Assembly (NCBI GenBank): GCA_030149815.1 | Contig: JASLHI010000015.1 | Location: forward strand, 1-64,000 | Reading direction: 5' to 3' | DNA length: 64,000 bases | Origin: Aquirhabdus sp. | Lineage (GTDB): Bacteria; Pseudomonadota; Gammaproteobacteria; Pseudomonadales; Moraxellaceae | Shown here: one piece after another, positions 34,784 to 44,036 of the stretch | How the letters are laid out: each line of letters begins with the position of its first letter | Numbering within the stretch: the stretch's first letter is position 1 | Program-made: the position numbers and the translations under genes | The notes under the pieces: model-generated | What the model was told of the DNA's origin: nothing | The model's input: only the letters and a program-made list of their open reading frames with translations | Databases searched by the model: none

Positions 34784-36214
34784 ATGAAACAAGTAATACT
34801 GGCGCTCAGCTTTGCTGGCGCACTTCTGGCATCACCGCTGACTATGGCGGCCGATGCTTCAGCACCAGTTGCAACAGCTGCTGCTTCGGCACCAGCTGCA
34901 ACTGCACCAGCTACTGCAACAACTGCAGCACCCGCTGTAGCGACACCCGCACCAGCTGCGGCACCTGCGGCTCCACCAAAACTTGATAAAGGTGACAGTG
35001 CATGGATGTTGACATCAACTGCATTGGTTCTTTTGATGACTATTCCAGGTTTAGCGTTGTTCTACGGTGGTATGGTCCGTCGTAAAAACGTATTGGGCAC
35101 AATGATGCACAGCCTTGCAGCAACAGCTATCGTGACTGTTGTATGGGTCGTTGTTGGTTATTCTCTTGCGTTCGGTAATGGCAGTGGTGCTCTTGCTCCA
35201 TACATCGGTGGTTTTGACCGTGTGCTCATGAGTGGCGTTGCGATTGACCATATTTGGACTGATGCGGGCGGTACAGCGTATACGATTCCTGAATATCTGT
35301 TCATGGTCTTCCAAATGACCTTTGCGATCATCACTGCGGCATTGATGAGCGGCTCATTTGCTGAACGTATGAAATTCTCTGCATTCATGTTGTTCATCAC
35401 TTTGTGGAGTATCTTGGTTTACTCACCAATCTGTCACTGGGTATGGCATGCAAAAGGCTGGTTATTTGCAGCAGGTGCACTTGATTATGCTGGTGGTACA
35501 GTTGTTCATATCAACTCTGGTATTGCTGGTCTTGTTTCAGCGTATGTATTGGGTCGTCGTATCGGTTTCGGTAAAGAGCCAATGGCACCACATAACTTAA
35601 CCTTAACTTTGATTGGTGCTGGTTTACTCTGGGTGGGTTGGTTCGGTTTCAACGCAGGTAGTGCTTTGGCTGCAAGTCCAAATGCTGCGATGGCAATGGT
35701 TGTTACTCAAGTTGCAACTGCTGCTGCGTCATTGAGCTGGTTAGCTGTTGAACGTTTCGTCCGTGGTCATGCTTCTGTATTGGGCGGTGCTTCTGGTGCG
35801 GTTGCGGGTCTGGTTGCAATTACTCCAGCGTCAGGTTTCGTGGATGTTGGTGGTGCCTTGGTCATCGGTTTGGTTGCAGGTGCAGTATGTTTCTGGGGCG
35901 CGACTGGCCTGAAACGTATCCTAAAAGCAGACGATTCTTTGGATGCGTTCGGTGTGCATGCGGTTGGTGGTATCACAGGTGCGTTGCTCACTGCAGTATT
36001 TGTCACTAAAGCAGTAACAGGTACAGATCCTAAACCAGTTCTGGATCAATTGATGATCCAAGGTGAAGGCATCCTTGCAACTTTATTGTACAGCGGTATC
36101 GTAACCTTCATCCTGCTCAAAGTTGTGGATATGGTAATCGGTCTGCGTGTATCTGAAGATGCAGAACGTGAAGGCTTGGACTTGTCACAACATGGTGAAC
36201 GTGTTGGTGACTAA
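34784..36214 (+). CDS. amtB: Ammonium transporter AmtB
   Basis: Trimeric inner-membrane channel for ammonium, 476 residues. A signal peptide (about 1-23) leads to an Ala/Pro-rich linker (about 24-65) unusual in length. The transporter then begins DSAWMLTSTALVLLMTIPGLALFYGGMVRRKNV. Other family marks are SGIAGLVSAYVLGRRIGFG, WVGWFGFNAGSALAA and DAFGVHAVGGITGALLTAVF with the twin-His region. The cytoplasmic tail is short (EREGLDLSQHGERVGD). It lies 120 bases after glnK and ends at a clear terminator. Gate and selectivity residues were not individually checked. Confidence 0.96.
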   Translation: MKQVILALSFAGALLASPLTMAADASAPVATAAASAPAATAPATATTAAPAVATPAPAAAPAAPPKLDKGDSAWMLTSTALVLLMTIPGLALFYGGMVRRKNVLGTMMHSLAATAIVTVVWVVVGYSLAFGNGSGALAPYIGGFDRVLMSGVAIDHIWTDAGGTAYTIPEYLFMVFQMTFAIITAALMSGSFAERMKFSAFMLFITLWSILVYSPICHWVWHAKGWLFAAGALDYAGGTVVHINSGIAGLVSAYVLGRRIGFGKEPMAPHNLTLTLIGAGLLWVGWFGFNAGSALAASPNAAMAMVVTQVATAAASLSWLAVERFVRGHASVLGGASGAVAGLVAITPASGFVDVGGALVIGLVAGAVCFWGATGLKRILKADDSLDAFGVHAVGGITGALLTAVFVTKAVTGTDPKPVLDQLMIQGEGILATLLYSGIVTFILLKVVDMVIGLRVSEDAEREGLDLSQHGERVGD

Positions 36215-36250
36215 CATGTGAGTGATTAAGGAATCCCTTCCTTGAAAACT

Positions 36251-36278
36251 AAAAATGAGAGCTTCGGCTCTCATTTTT
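36251..36278 (+). terminator. Rho-independent terminator of amtB
   Basis: The 12-base stem AAAAATGAGAGC/GCTCTCATTTTT with a TTCG tetraloop ends in a T-run and begins 37 bases after the amtB stop. Confidence 0.92.
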
Positions 36279-36387
36279 TATGCGTTTTATTCAGAAAATC
36301 ATCTATTCAAACTTCATTGATTTTATGATTTTGTCGAGAGATTCTTTGCTAGACTACAGCCAACTTTATTTTCTAATTGTCACTCTT

Positions 36388-36846
36388 ATGCATTGTCCTT
36401 TTTGTAATGCGCCTGATAGTAAGGTGATTGATTCACGCCTAGCAGCTGAAGGTCGGCAGATTCGTAGACGCCGTGAATGTGTCGTCTGTAGTGAGCGATT
36501 TACAACATTTGAATCTTACGATGTCGTGATGCCTCGTGTGCAGAAATCTAATGGTCGATATGAGCCCTTTGATGAAGCGAAGCTCAAACGATCATTGCAG
36601 CATGCTTTGCAAAAGCGTCCGATTAGCCTTGATCAGATCGATACCGTGTTACTTGAAATCAGCCAGAAACTGCGTAGCTTAGGTGAGCGTGAAGTGCCAT
36701 CACGCTTGATTGGCGAAGCGGTGATGGAGGCGTTGTATACCTTAGATCATGTGGCGTATGTGCGGTTTGCATCGGTCTATCGTGACTTTAAGGATGTTGA
36801 AGCATTCCGTCAGACGATTGATCAGATGAGACATTCTAATGACTGA
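36388..36846 (+). CDS. nrdR: Ribonucleotide reductase transcriptional repressor NrdR
   Basis: A 152-residue repressor of ribonucleotide reductase genes that senses ATP/dATP. A zinc ribbon (CPFC at 3-6 and CVVC near 31-34) is followed by an ATP-cone domain (VQKSNGRYEPFDEAKLKRSLQHAL). The ATG at 36388 (MHCPFCNAPDSKVIDSR) is the family start, so the 36 upstream in-frame codons are not used. Its last eight bases overlap the start of ribD, suggesting translational coupling. Confidence 0.97.
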   Translation: MHCPFCNAPDSKVIDSRLAAEGRQIRRRRECVVCSERFTTFESYDVVMPRVQKSNGRYEPFDEAKLKRSLQHALQKRPISLDQIDTVLLEISQKLRSLGEREVPSRLIGEAVMEALYTLDHVAYVRFASVYRDFKDVEAFRQTIDQMRHSND

Positions 36847-37954
36847 TGTGGCAATTTCTGTTCAACAAGATGTGGACGATCATCGCTGGATGCAGCATGC
36901 CTTGACGCTGGCGAAACGTGGGTTGTATACCACCAGACCTAATCCAGCTGTGGGTTGTGTCTTGGTCAAAGATGGCAAAATTGTGGGTGAAGGCTTTCAC
37001 CCAAAAGCAGGTGAGCCGCATGCAGAAGTATTTGCGCTACGCCAAGCGGGTGATGCTGCACGTGGTGCAACGGCTTATGTGACGTTAGAGCCTTGCTCGC
37101 ATTTTGGTCGAACGCCGCCGTGCGCAAATGGTTTGATCGATGCACAAGTGACACGTGTCGTGATGGCAGTCTTAGATGCAAATCCTCAAGTTGCAGGACA
37201 GGGACTTGCCAAATTACAAGCCGCAGGTATTGAAACACGCGTTGGTGTGTGTGAGGCAGAAGCGCGAGAGATCAATGCAGGATTCTTGCAAACGATGGCG
37301 GGTGGGCGTCCTTTTGTACGGCTTAAGGTCGCAGCAAGTCTGGATGGACGAACTGCAATGTCATCAGGCGAATCGAAGTGGATTACAGGTAGCGCAGCGC
37401 GTCAGGATGTACAGCATTTTCGGGCCATGAGTGGGGCGATTATTACAGGCATTGGAACAGTGCTTGCGGATGATCCACTGCTCAATGTACGTTCTGTCGC
37501 AGATGGTACGCCGATTGAAAATATCCCTCAGCCACTTCGAGTAGTACTTGATCGCCATGGGAAAATCCCGACAACCGCACAAATATTAAACTCACCCCGA
37601 TCGACTTTGATGGTTGGAATTGATCCAGAGACGACTTTTGATCATTTGAATGCGGATGTGGAAAAATGGCACTACCAATCATTAGCATCATTGCTGAGTG
37701 ATTTAAAAAATAAGAAAAACATTCACGATGTCATGATTGAAGCAGGAGCAACACTGTCAGGTGCATTCATTGAGGCGGGATTAGTGGATGAGTTGATTGT
37801 TTATCTTGCGCCGACATTGCTGGGCTCATTGGCACGTCCGATGTTTAATTTGCCATTCTTACAAATGAGTGAGCAAGTTCGTTGGCAGACGGTGAGCGTG
37901 ACGCCTGTGGGGGATGATTTGAGATGGGTGTTACGGTTAATTAAAACGACATAA
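36839..37954 (+). CDS. ribD: Bifunctional riboflavin deaminase-reductase RibD
   Basis: Carries out the second and third steps of riboflavin synthesis. The N-terminal zinc deaminase has the PHAEVFAL motif with the following PCSHFGRTPPCANGL. The C-terminal reductase begins VRLKVAASLDGRTAMSSGESKWITG and contains DPLLNVR. The length of 371 residues is normal. The start overlaps nrdR by eight bases. The pair nrdR-ribD is a common arrangement in proteobacteria. ribE lies about 900 bases downstream. Confidence 0.97.
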   Translation: MTDVAISVQQDVDDHRWMQHALTLAKRGLYTTRPNPAVGCVLVKDGKIVGEGFHPKAGEPHAEVFALRQAGDAARGATAYVTLEPCSHFGRTPPCANGLIDAQVTRVVMAVLDANPQVAGQGLAKLQAAGIETRVGVCEAEAREINAGFLQTMAGGRPFVRLKVAASLDGRTAMSSGESKWITGSAARQDVQHFRAMSGAIITGIGTVLADDPLLNVRSVADGTPIENIPQPLRVVLDRHGKIPTTAQILNSPRSTLMVGIDPETTFDHLNADVEKWHYQSLASLLSDLKNKKNIHDVMIEAGATLSGAFIEAGLVDELIVYLAPTLLGSLARPMFNLPFLQMSEQVRWQTVSVTPVGDDLRWVLRLIKTT

Positions 37955-37997
37955 TTCTTTTCAGGTTGTTTATTTTTTCACTTTATTTGAAGCGTAA

Positions 37998-38029
37998 AAA
38001 TAGGCGAGTGCATAGTACATCGCCTATTT
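37998..38029 (+). terminator. Hairpin terminator after ribD
   Basis: Arms AAATAGGCGA (37998-38007) and TCGCCTATTT (38020-38029) form a ten-base stem with a 12-base loop between ribD and the convergent RcnB-like gene. Confidence 0.75.
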
Positions 38030-38060
38030 GTGGGGTCCAATCAGGATAGCCGCGCTATGA

Positions 38061-38522
38061 TTAGTAATAGAACCCTTGAACGACTGACATAATCACACCA
38101 GTGGTGATTGCGGCAAGTACGACGTCGTTGTCAACACGCACCCAGCGATAGCCGTATGGTGGCGGGGTTAGGTGGTAGTGGCGATAGTCAACATAGTATT
38201 GACGTCCGCGGTAAGCAGGCGGTAGTCGGTCACCACCGCGCCAGCTACGAACTTGGTAACCATGTGGACGATAGTATTGTCCAGGCGCACGGAAACGTTG
38301 TCCTTGCCAGTTTGGGTTGCCTCCACGGTTGTCTTGCCATTGAGATCTGCCGCCACCGCGATTATCTTGTCCTTGTGGACCGCGTTGGTCGCCACCACGG
38401 TGATCCCATTGACCGCCACGTTGGTCTCCTCCGCCTTGACCGCGCCATTGGTCATCAGCTTGAGCCACTGAGATTCCAGTCATTGCGATAATCAGCGCAC
38501 TTACAATCATGATCTTCTTCAT
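38061..38522 (-). CDS. RcnB-family periplasmic protein
   Basis: A 153-residue exported protein with a signal peptide (about 1-22, ISVAQA). The middle (about 25-90) is very rich in Gly, Gln, Arg, Asn and Asp. The C-terminal RcnB-like part reads YRGRQYYVDYRHYHLTPPPYGYRWVRV, then DNDVVLAAITTGVIMSVVQGFYY. E. coli RcnB takes part in nickel/cobalt homeostasis, but most family members are untested, so metal involvement is only a suggestion. The repetitive coding DNA makes long spurious reading frames on the other strand. Confidence 0.9.
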   Translation of the reverse strand: MKKIMIVSALIIAMTGISVAQADDQWRGQGGGDQRGGQWDHRGGDQRGPQGQDNRGGGRSQWQDNRGGNPNWQGQRFRAPGQYYRPHGYQVRSWRGGDRLPPAYRGRQYYVDYRHYHLTPPPYGYRWVRVDNDVVLAAITTGVIMSVVQGFYY

Positions 38523-38854
38523 GGGAAGCTCCTTAGTAAAATGATCATACGTTGTTACGAGTAAATGACGTTATTTTGTAGTCATCACTTTGCCCATTTC
38601 ATGAAGTGACTTTGCATGAATTACCATACAAAAGAGACTTAGCGTGATCATTCGGTTAATATATTCAAATGATGTTGGGCAAGTTGCTTAAGGTGATTAT
38701 GCGGACTCAAGTACCTTAAATTATGGACTTTGTGTTCAGTGTTCGTGTCGCTATTGTGTTCTTTAGTATGTGAATACGTTTTTTTACGTAGCATGGATCT
38801 CAAAGCGTGAGCTTGGAAATTCATCTTTATATAGATTAGTTGTTTAGGAAGCGT
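38523..38854. other. Non-coding region between RcnB-like gene and ribE
   Basis: About 330 bases. It contains the promoter area for both divergent genes. I looked for the FMN riboswitch (RFN element) that often precedes ribE and found none of its conserved blocks. No RNA gene or clear palindrome was seen. Confidence 0.4.
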
Positions 38855-39556
38855 ATGTTTACTGGAATTATCGAATCTGTTGGGTCTATCCGCGCTATTG
38901 TGCCGCAAGGTGGGGACGTCCGCGTGACAGTTCAAACCTCAAGTAGTGGTCGTAAAGGTGCAGATTTATCGATGTCAGATGTGCATTTAGGCGACTCCAT
39001 CGCAACCAATGGCATTTGCTTAACCGTGATCGAAATGGGTGCTGACTATTATGTTGCTGATGTGTCTGGGGAGACATTACGTCGGACAACTTTAGGTCAA
39101 TGGAAAATCGGAACTCGCGTAAACTTAGAAAAAGCTTTATTGCCTACAACGCGTCTCGGCGGACATTTGGTCAGTGGTCATGTTGATGGCTTAGGCGAGA
39201 TCGTGGTGCAGCGGCAAGATGCGCGTTCACTGTACTATGAAGTTCGTGCGCCACGAGAATTAGCACGTTATTTGGCGGAAAAAGGTTCTGTGACCGTTGA
39301 TGGGATTAGTTTGACGATTAACCAATTAAGCGGATCAACACTTAGTTTGAATTTGGTGCCACATACTGCAAACCATACCAATATCAATGATTGGAAAGTT
39401 GGCAGTTTCGTAAATTTGGAAGTCGATGTACTGGCGCGTTATTTAGAGCGATTGATGCTCGGTGATCGTGCCGCAGATACGGTGGGGAATAATGGAACAG
39501 AGAGTGGCGTGACGATGGCGCTGTTACAAGAAAGCGGTTTTTTATCGCGCCGCTAA
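38855..39556 (+). CDS. ribE: Riboflavin synthase (alpha subunit)
   Basis: Dismutates two 6,7-dimethyl-8-ribityllumazine to riboflavin and an aminouracil. The family start MFTGIIESVGSIRAI is at 38855 with AGGAAG just upstream. The upstream TTG is not used. The two lumazine-binding repeats contain GDSIATNGICLTVIEM, then GGHLVSGHVDGLGEIV, and GSVTVDGISLTINQL, then NLVPHTANHTNI. With 233 residues it is slightly longer than usual owing to a variable C-terminal tail. Confidence 0.96.
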   Translation: MFTGIIESVGSIRAIVPQGGDVRVTVQTSSSGRKGADLSMSDVHLGDSIATNGICLTVIEMGADYYVADVSGETLRRTTLGQWKIGTRVNLEKALLPTTRLGGHLVSGHVDGLGEIVVQRQDARSLYYEVRAPRELARYLAEKGSVTVDGISLTINQLSGSTLSLNLVPHTANHTNINDWKVGSFVNLEVDVLARYLERLMLGDRAADTVGNNGTESGVTMALLQESGFLSRR

Positions 39557-39631
39557 GCACTTTGTGAGTTGAATTAGTCGCTATCGATTGGTTTCACTTG
39601 AGTTTCTGATAAATCATATAAGGAGCACGAC

Positions 39632-41005
39632 ATGTTAATACAGCGTGGTGGTTTGAAAGTTGTCGCTGGATTAGGCAAGACAGGTGTGTCTGTTGTGCGC
39701 TATTTGGTCGATCAAGGTTATAAAGTTGCAGTCACGGATACACGGCTTGATCCGCCAGGACTGGTGGATTTACCTGATGATGTCGCATGTCATTTGGGTG
39801 GTCTAGATCAAGAGCTTTTATGCCGAGCAGAAGAGATTATCTTAAGTCCTGGTTTGGCGTTATCTGAACCTGCGGTTCAAGCAGCGATTGCGAAGGGTGT
39901 TTCGGTCATTGGTGATATCCAGCTATTACGTCGTGCAACGGCAGCACCGATTGTTGCGATCACAGGATCAAATGCAAAAAGTACCGTGACAACTTTGGTT
40001 GGTGAGATGGCTGAAAATGCAGGTCTACGCGTTGCGGTTGGTGGGAATTTAGGTAAGCCTGCACTTGAGCTGTTGGATAATGATCCTGAGTTGATTGTTT
40101 TAGAGTTATCTAGTTTTCAGTTGGAAACGACATCAAATTTAGCCGCAGCAGTTGCGGTGGTTTTGAATATCAGTGAAGACCACATGGATCGTTATGATGA
40201 CATGTTGGCGTACCATACTGCTAAACATCGTATTTTTCAGCAATGCCAGAGTTATGTGGTTAATCGTGATGATACGTTGACCAGACCATTAATCGCAGAC
40301 ACCACACCAATGCGTAGTTTTGGTTTAAATGCGCCAGATATTAATGATTTCGGAATCTTGCGTGATTTAGATGGCACGATGTGGCTGGCAAAAGGTCGTA
40401 ATCGTTTACTCTCAACTCGCGAAATGAAAATTCAAGGCAGTCACAATGCAGCGAATGCATTAGCAGCGTTGGCTTTAGGCGAGGCAGTCGGCTTGCCAAT
40501 GGATGTAATGCTCAAGACATTGCGCGAGTTTGCAGGCTTGGCACATCGTTGTCAGTTTGTAGCTGAGCAACAAGGAGTACGTTTCTATAATGATTCTAAA
40601 GGCACAAATGTCGGTGCAACGCTTGCAGCAATTGAAGGGTTAGGTGCTGCGCTGACGTCGACATGTGTGAGTAAGCCGAGCGGTAAGTTAGCGGTGATTT
40701 TAGGCGGTGTCGGTAAAGGTCAAGACTTTAAGCCATTGGCAGCACCTTTGGGACGTTTTGGACGTATTGTGGTATTGATTGGTGAAGACGCGCCGATTAT
40801 TGAGGCGGCCTTGCAAGCGACATTTGCTGAGCATCAGGTTGCGATTGTCCATGCTGCAACATTGAGTGATGCGTTAGAGCAATGTCGCAGGGTAAGTCTC
40901 GCTGGCGATGCGGTTTTGTTGTCACCAGCATGTGCGAGTTTTGATATGTTCCTCAATTATGAGGATCGGGGTACTCAGTTTGAACAGTTGGTATTAGCTG
41001 TTTAG
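39632..41005 (+). CDS. murD: UDP-N-acetylmuramoyl-L-alanine:D-glutamate ligase
   Basis: Cytoplasmic peptidoglycan ligase adding D-Glu to UDP-MurNAc-L-Ala, 457 residues. The ATP loop is ITGSNAKSTVTTLVGEMAENAG. The middle has LELSSFQLETTS and NISEDHMDRYDDM. The C-terminal domain has FYNDSKGTNVGATLAAIEGL and LLSPACASFDMFLNYEDRG. The upstream site is AAGGAG. It is followed by ftsW, a pairing outside any large division/cell-wall cluster and typical of this lineage. Confidence 0.97.
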   Translation: MLIQRGGLKVVAGLGKTGVSVVRYLVDQGYKVAVTDTRLDPPGLVDLPDDVACHLGGLDQELLCRAEEIILSPGLALSEPAVQAAIAKGVSVIGDIQLLRRATAAPIVAITGSNAKSTVTTLVGEMAENAGLRVAVGGNLGKPALELLDNDPELIVLELSSFQLETTSNLAAAVAVVLNISEDHMDRYDDMLAYHTAKHRIFQQCQSYVVNRDDTLTRPLIADTTPMRSFGLNAPDINDFGILRDLDGTMWLAKGRNRLLSTREMKIQGSHNAANALAALALGEAVGLPMDVMLKTLREFAGLAHRCQFVAEQQGVRFYNDSKGTNVGATLAAIEGLGAALTSTCVSKPSGKLAVILGGVGKGQDFKPLAAPLGRFGRIVVLIGEDAPIIEAALQATFAEHQVAIVHAATLSDALEQCRRVSLAGDAVLLSPACASFDMFLNYEDRGTQFEQLVLAV

Positions 41006-41084
41006 AGCATTTATCTTTTGCAAAGAAAATAAGTTGGGCTATATAAATTGGAACATATAAATATGGACATGACAGGTATCAAGC

Positions 41085-42305
41085 ATGGTTTCTAAGTCGG
41101 TAAAAGATGTTCAATCTCGCTTAAGTACCTTATGGAGCAAGTTTGTATCCATTCCTTCAGTGGTTGACGAACTGACTGCACGTCGTGTCTTGCTGTTTAG
41201 TGTCATTGCGCTGATTTGTATTGGGACAACGATGATTGGTTCTGCATCGATTCCTTATGGTGATTATAAATATCATCAACCTTTGTATTTCATTACGCGG
41301 CAATTGATCTATCTATTTGTTGGCTTGATTGCGGTTTTTGTCGCGTCGCGAATTCCCTTAAAAGCATGGTTTAGTCAGACCTTCTTATTATGGTTTATGG
41401 TCTGGATCTTGTTGGCGCTTGTACTTATCCCAGGTATCGGTGCAGACGTGAATGGTTCAAAACGCTGGATTAAACTTGCAGGTTTTACGTTTCAGCCTTC
41501 CGAATTTGCAAAATTTGTAATGGTGCTTTTTACGGCGGATTATGTGGTACGTCGTGAAGATGAAATTCGATTTAGCTGGTCAGGATTTTTTCGACTACTT
41601 GTCCCCATGGTGTCCGTGTTGACAATGATTATTCTTGAACCTGATCTCGGGGCGAGTGTGGTGGTCGTTGCCAGTATGATGGCAGTTTTCTTTCTTGCTG
41701 GAGCACCAGTACGTCAATTTGGTGTCATGCTTGGAGGAGCATTATTATCATTAGCCATTGCGATTATTTTTGAACCTTATCGCTTGAAGCGCATGACCAC
41801 CTTTATGAATCCTTGGGATGATGAGTTAGGTGCAGATTATCAGCTTAAGCAAAGCTTGATTGCGTTTGGTCGTGGCGAAATAACAGGTGCAGGCTTAGGT
41901 CATAGCGTCCAGAAATTATCTTATTTACCAGAAGCACATACTGACTTCTTACTGGCTATTATTGGTGAGGAATTGGGTTTTGTTGGGATTGCGTGTTTAT
42001 TTGGTTTGCTGATGATTATGGTTATTTCGTGTATGCGCATTGGGCATCGCGCATTAACAAATCACTATGCCTCTGCGGGTTATCTGGCTTATGGGATTGC
42101 CACGATTTTCTTGCTACAGATTCTGGTGAATGGCGGAATGAACATGGGTATGCTGCCCACTAAAGGTCTGACTTTACCATTTATTAGTTATGGCGGTACG
42201 TCTTTAGTAATCTCTTTGATGATGATTGGCGTATTGCTACGCATCGATCAGGAAACTCAAAAACCGAAACCGCGTAGTGCGCGAGAGGCGTATTTGGCGG
42301 GCTAG
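41085..42305 (+). CDS. ftsW: Cell-division peptidoglycan glycosyltransferase FtsW
   Basis: SEDS-family membrane protein that polymerises septal glycan strands with FtsI. The 406-residue sequence has about ten membrane helices after a cytoplasmic N-terminus of some 35 residues. Family segments are KRWIKLAGFTFQPSEFAKF, LEPDLGASVVV, YQLKQSLIAFGRGEITGAGLGHS, LPEAHTDFLLAIIGEELG and LPTKGLTLPFISYGGTSL. FtsW is favoured over RodA because of its murD neighbour and the QKLSYLPEAHTDF motif. It ends at a terminator. Confidence 0.95.
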   Translation: MVSKSVKDVQSRLSTLWSKFVSIPSVVDELTARRVLLFSVIALICIGTTMIGSASIPYGDYKYHQPLYFITRQLIYLFVGLIAVFVASRIPLKAWFSQTFLLWFMVWILLALVLIPGIGADVNGSKRWIKLAGFTFQPSEFAKFVMVLFTADYVVRREDEIRFSWSGFFRLLVPMVSVLTMIILEPDLGASVVVVASMMAVFFLAGAPVRQFGVMLGGALLSLAIAIIFEPYRLKRMTTFMNPWDDELGADYQLKQSLIAFGRGEITGAGLGHSVQKLSYLPEAHTDFLLAIIGEELGFVGIACLFGLLMIMVISCMRIGHRALTNHYASAGYLAYGIATIFLLQILVNGGMNMGMLPTKGLTLPFISYGGTSLVISLMMIGVLLRIDQETQKPKPRSAREAYLAG

Positions 42306-42328
42306 TGTTTAGGTTTTTAAAGTAAGTA

Positions 42329-42362
42329 AAAAAGCCCATTTCAATGTTTTAATGGGCTTTTT
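42329..42362 (+). terminator. Rho-independent terminator of murD-ftsW
   Basis: Arms AAAAAGCCCATT (42329-42340) and AATGGGCTTTTT (42351-42362) with a ten-base loop. The T-run is clear on the plus strand, and the A-run gives one for the opposite strand too. Confidence 0.9.
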
Positions 42363-42441
42363 ATTATTGGTGGTTTGCGTACCACGGCGCACCAGACTAA
42401 TCGTATTGGCTTGATTGTAGTGTTTAAGCACTTATAGAACA

Positions 42442-43347
42442 CTAAAGAAAAACTCCAGAAATCTGAGTCTCTCTTGGAACTCGATTTAGATCCCAAACTT
42501 TAGCTGCACGTTCTAAAAAATCATTCACAGAGTTTGCTTCAACATGATCTTGCCCTAGTGCCGTAAATGCTTTTTGCAAGGTTGAGAGGATTTCAGTACA
42601 CTCCAAAGCCATAGCAAGATTTTGTTTAGAGAGCTTCTGACCTTGCGCATTCATGGCTAATGGAATATGACAATAGGTTGGCTCAATTGTGGATAGTGCA
42701 GGTAATTTTAGTGTGTTCAGACATTTTCTTAGCCATATTTGTCGAGCTGTGTTATCGAGTAGATCTGCACCACGCACAATATCCGTGACATTCTGCCGCA
42801 TATCATCGACGACAACAGCGAGCTGATAACTAATAATTCCATCGCGTCGCCGTAAGACAAAGTCACCCGTAGTTTGAGTTAAATTCTCGCAAATTTTTCC
42901 CTGAATCTGATCGACAAAACAGATGAGTTCATCTGGTACACGTAGACGGATGGCATTGCCTTCAAACGGTAAGTTCTTATCTCGACAGGTATTCGGATAG
43001 GCAGTCTGACCTATTAACTGCTTGCGACTACAAGCGCAGGCATAAACTAACCCTTTGGTAGCAAGTGCATCAATGATGTGATGATAATACGCAAGATGAT
43101 CTTGCTGACGTTCAATCGGTTGATCCGCATGTAAACCATAGGCATTTAGGGCAGCCAGAATCTGTTCTTCTGCACCAAGCTGATTACGCGGAATGTCTGT
43201 ATCTTCGATGCGGACTAGCCAATGACCGTGATGTTGACGTGCTTCGCACCAGCTAGCGAGTGCGGTGACGAGTGAGCCGAAATGCAACGGGCCGGTTGGC
43301 GATGGCGCGAACCGACCCGTGTATGAGTGTTCAGGATGCAAGATCAA
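42442..43347 (-). CDS. gluQ: Glutamyl-queuosine tRNA(Asp) synthetase
   Basis: A truncated glutamyl-tRNA synthetase homologue that glutamylates queuosine in tRNA-Asp, 301 residues. The class I HIGH-like motif is in GRFAPSPTGPLHFGSLVTALASW. The zinc-type cysteines are in CACSRKQ and CRDK, and the KMSKS-like motif is KLSKQN. It lacks the anticodon-binding domain, as expected. The start is TTG at 43347 or TTG two codons later. A stop codon just upstream excludes a longer frame. It follows dksA by 20 bases, the conserved dksA-gluQ order. Confidence 0.94.
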   Translation of the reverse strand: MILHPEHSYTGRFAPSPTGPLHFGSLVTALASWCEARQHHGHWLVRIEDTDIPRNQLGAEEQILAALNAYGLHADQPIERQQDHLAYYHHIIDALATKGLVYACACSRKQLIGQTAYPNTCRDKNLPFEGNAIRLRVPDELICFVDQIQGKICENLTQTTGDFVLRRRDGIISYQLAVVVDDMRQNVTDIVRGADLLDNTARQIWLRKCLNTLKLPALSTIEPTYCHIPLAMNAQGQKLSKQNLAMALECTEILSTLQKAFTALGQDHVEANSVNDFLERAAKVWDLNRVPRETQISGVFL

Positions 43348-43367
43348 TTCTCACACCGTGATATGTA

Positions 43368-43865
43368 TTAACCGTTGTTCTGCTTTTCTTTGATTTCAGA
43401 AAGCGTTTTGCAGTCGATACATTGAGTTGCAGTTGGACGTGCTTCTAGACGACGTAAACCGATCTCAATGCCACATGTTTCACAATAGCCATAATCTTCG
43501 TCATCGATTTCTTTAATTGATTTCTCAATTTTACGAATCAATTTACGTTCACGATCTCGTGTGCGGAGTTCAATAGCAAACTCTTCTTCTTGAGTCGCAC
43601 GATCATTCACATCTGCCATGACGTTTGATTCGTCTTGCATATGAGTCATGGTGCGATCAACTTCTTGCATGAGTTCTGCGCGCCAAGCGTTGAGGATACG
43701 TCGGAAGTGATCGAGTTGACCTTCAGACATATATTCTTCACCGGCCGCGAGAACATATGGTTCTATGCCATATAAACTTGCCGCTGTTCCGCCTAATGTC
43801 GAAGCTGATGCCTTCGGTTTTGGTTTCGCAGCACTTTTGCGTGGTGTCTTAGTCGAGTCGGTCAT
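43368..43865 (-). CDS. dksA: RNA polymerase-binding transcription factor DksA
   Basis: Secondary-channel factor that works with ppGpp in the stringent response. A poorly conserved basic N-terminus (about 1-40, Lys/Ala/Pro-rich) precedes the coiled coil, whose tip DVNDRATQEEEF keeps both aspartates. The zinc finger is CETCGIEIGLRRLEARPTAT then CIDC. The ATG at 43865 gives 165 residues. An upstream frame extension to 43982 is not conserved. It is upstream of gluQ on the minus strand. Confidence 0.96.
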   Translation of the reverse strand: MTDSTKTPRKSAAKPKPKASASTLGGTAASLYGIEPYVLAAGEEYMSEGQLDHFRRILNAWRAELMQEVDRTMTHMQDESNVMADVNDRATQEEEFAIELRTRDRERKLIRKIEKSIKEIDDEDYGYCETCGIEIGLRRLEARPTATQCIDCKTLSEIKEKQNNG

Positions 43866-44036
43866 ATTTTTGGTTACCGTTGCTGGTGTTACTTCCTGTA
43901 GGTGAGTTAGACCGCTTAGGAAGCGCAATATCAGAAAAAAATTTTCAGCGCGTCTTTTATCACGATTTTTCAGTCTAAGCAATAATTAGCATGAAAACAT
44001 TTCTAACTTCTATTTCCAATCTACTCAGCGGGCTTT

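Noticed and set aside
38108..38491. Open frames on both strands over the RcnB-like gene
   Set aside because: Gly/Arg/Gln-rich repeated codons create long spurious frames. Only the minus frame has a signal peptide and an RcnB-like end.
38523..38854. FMN riboswitch ahead of ribE
   Set aside because: None of the conserved blocks of the RFN element are visible in the leader.
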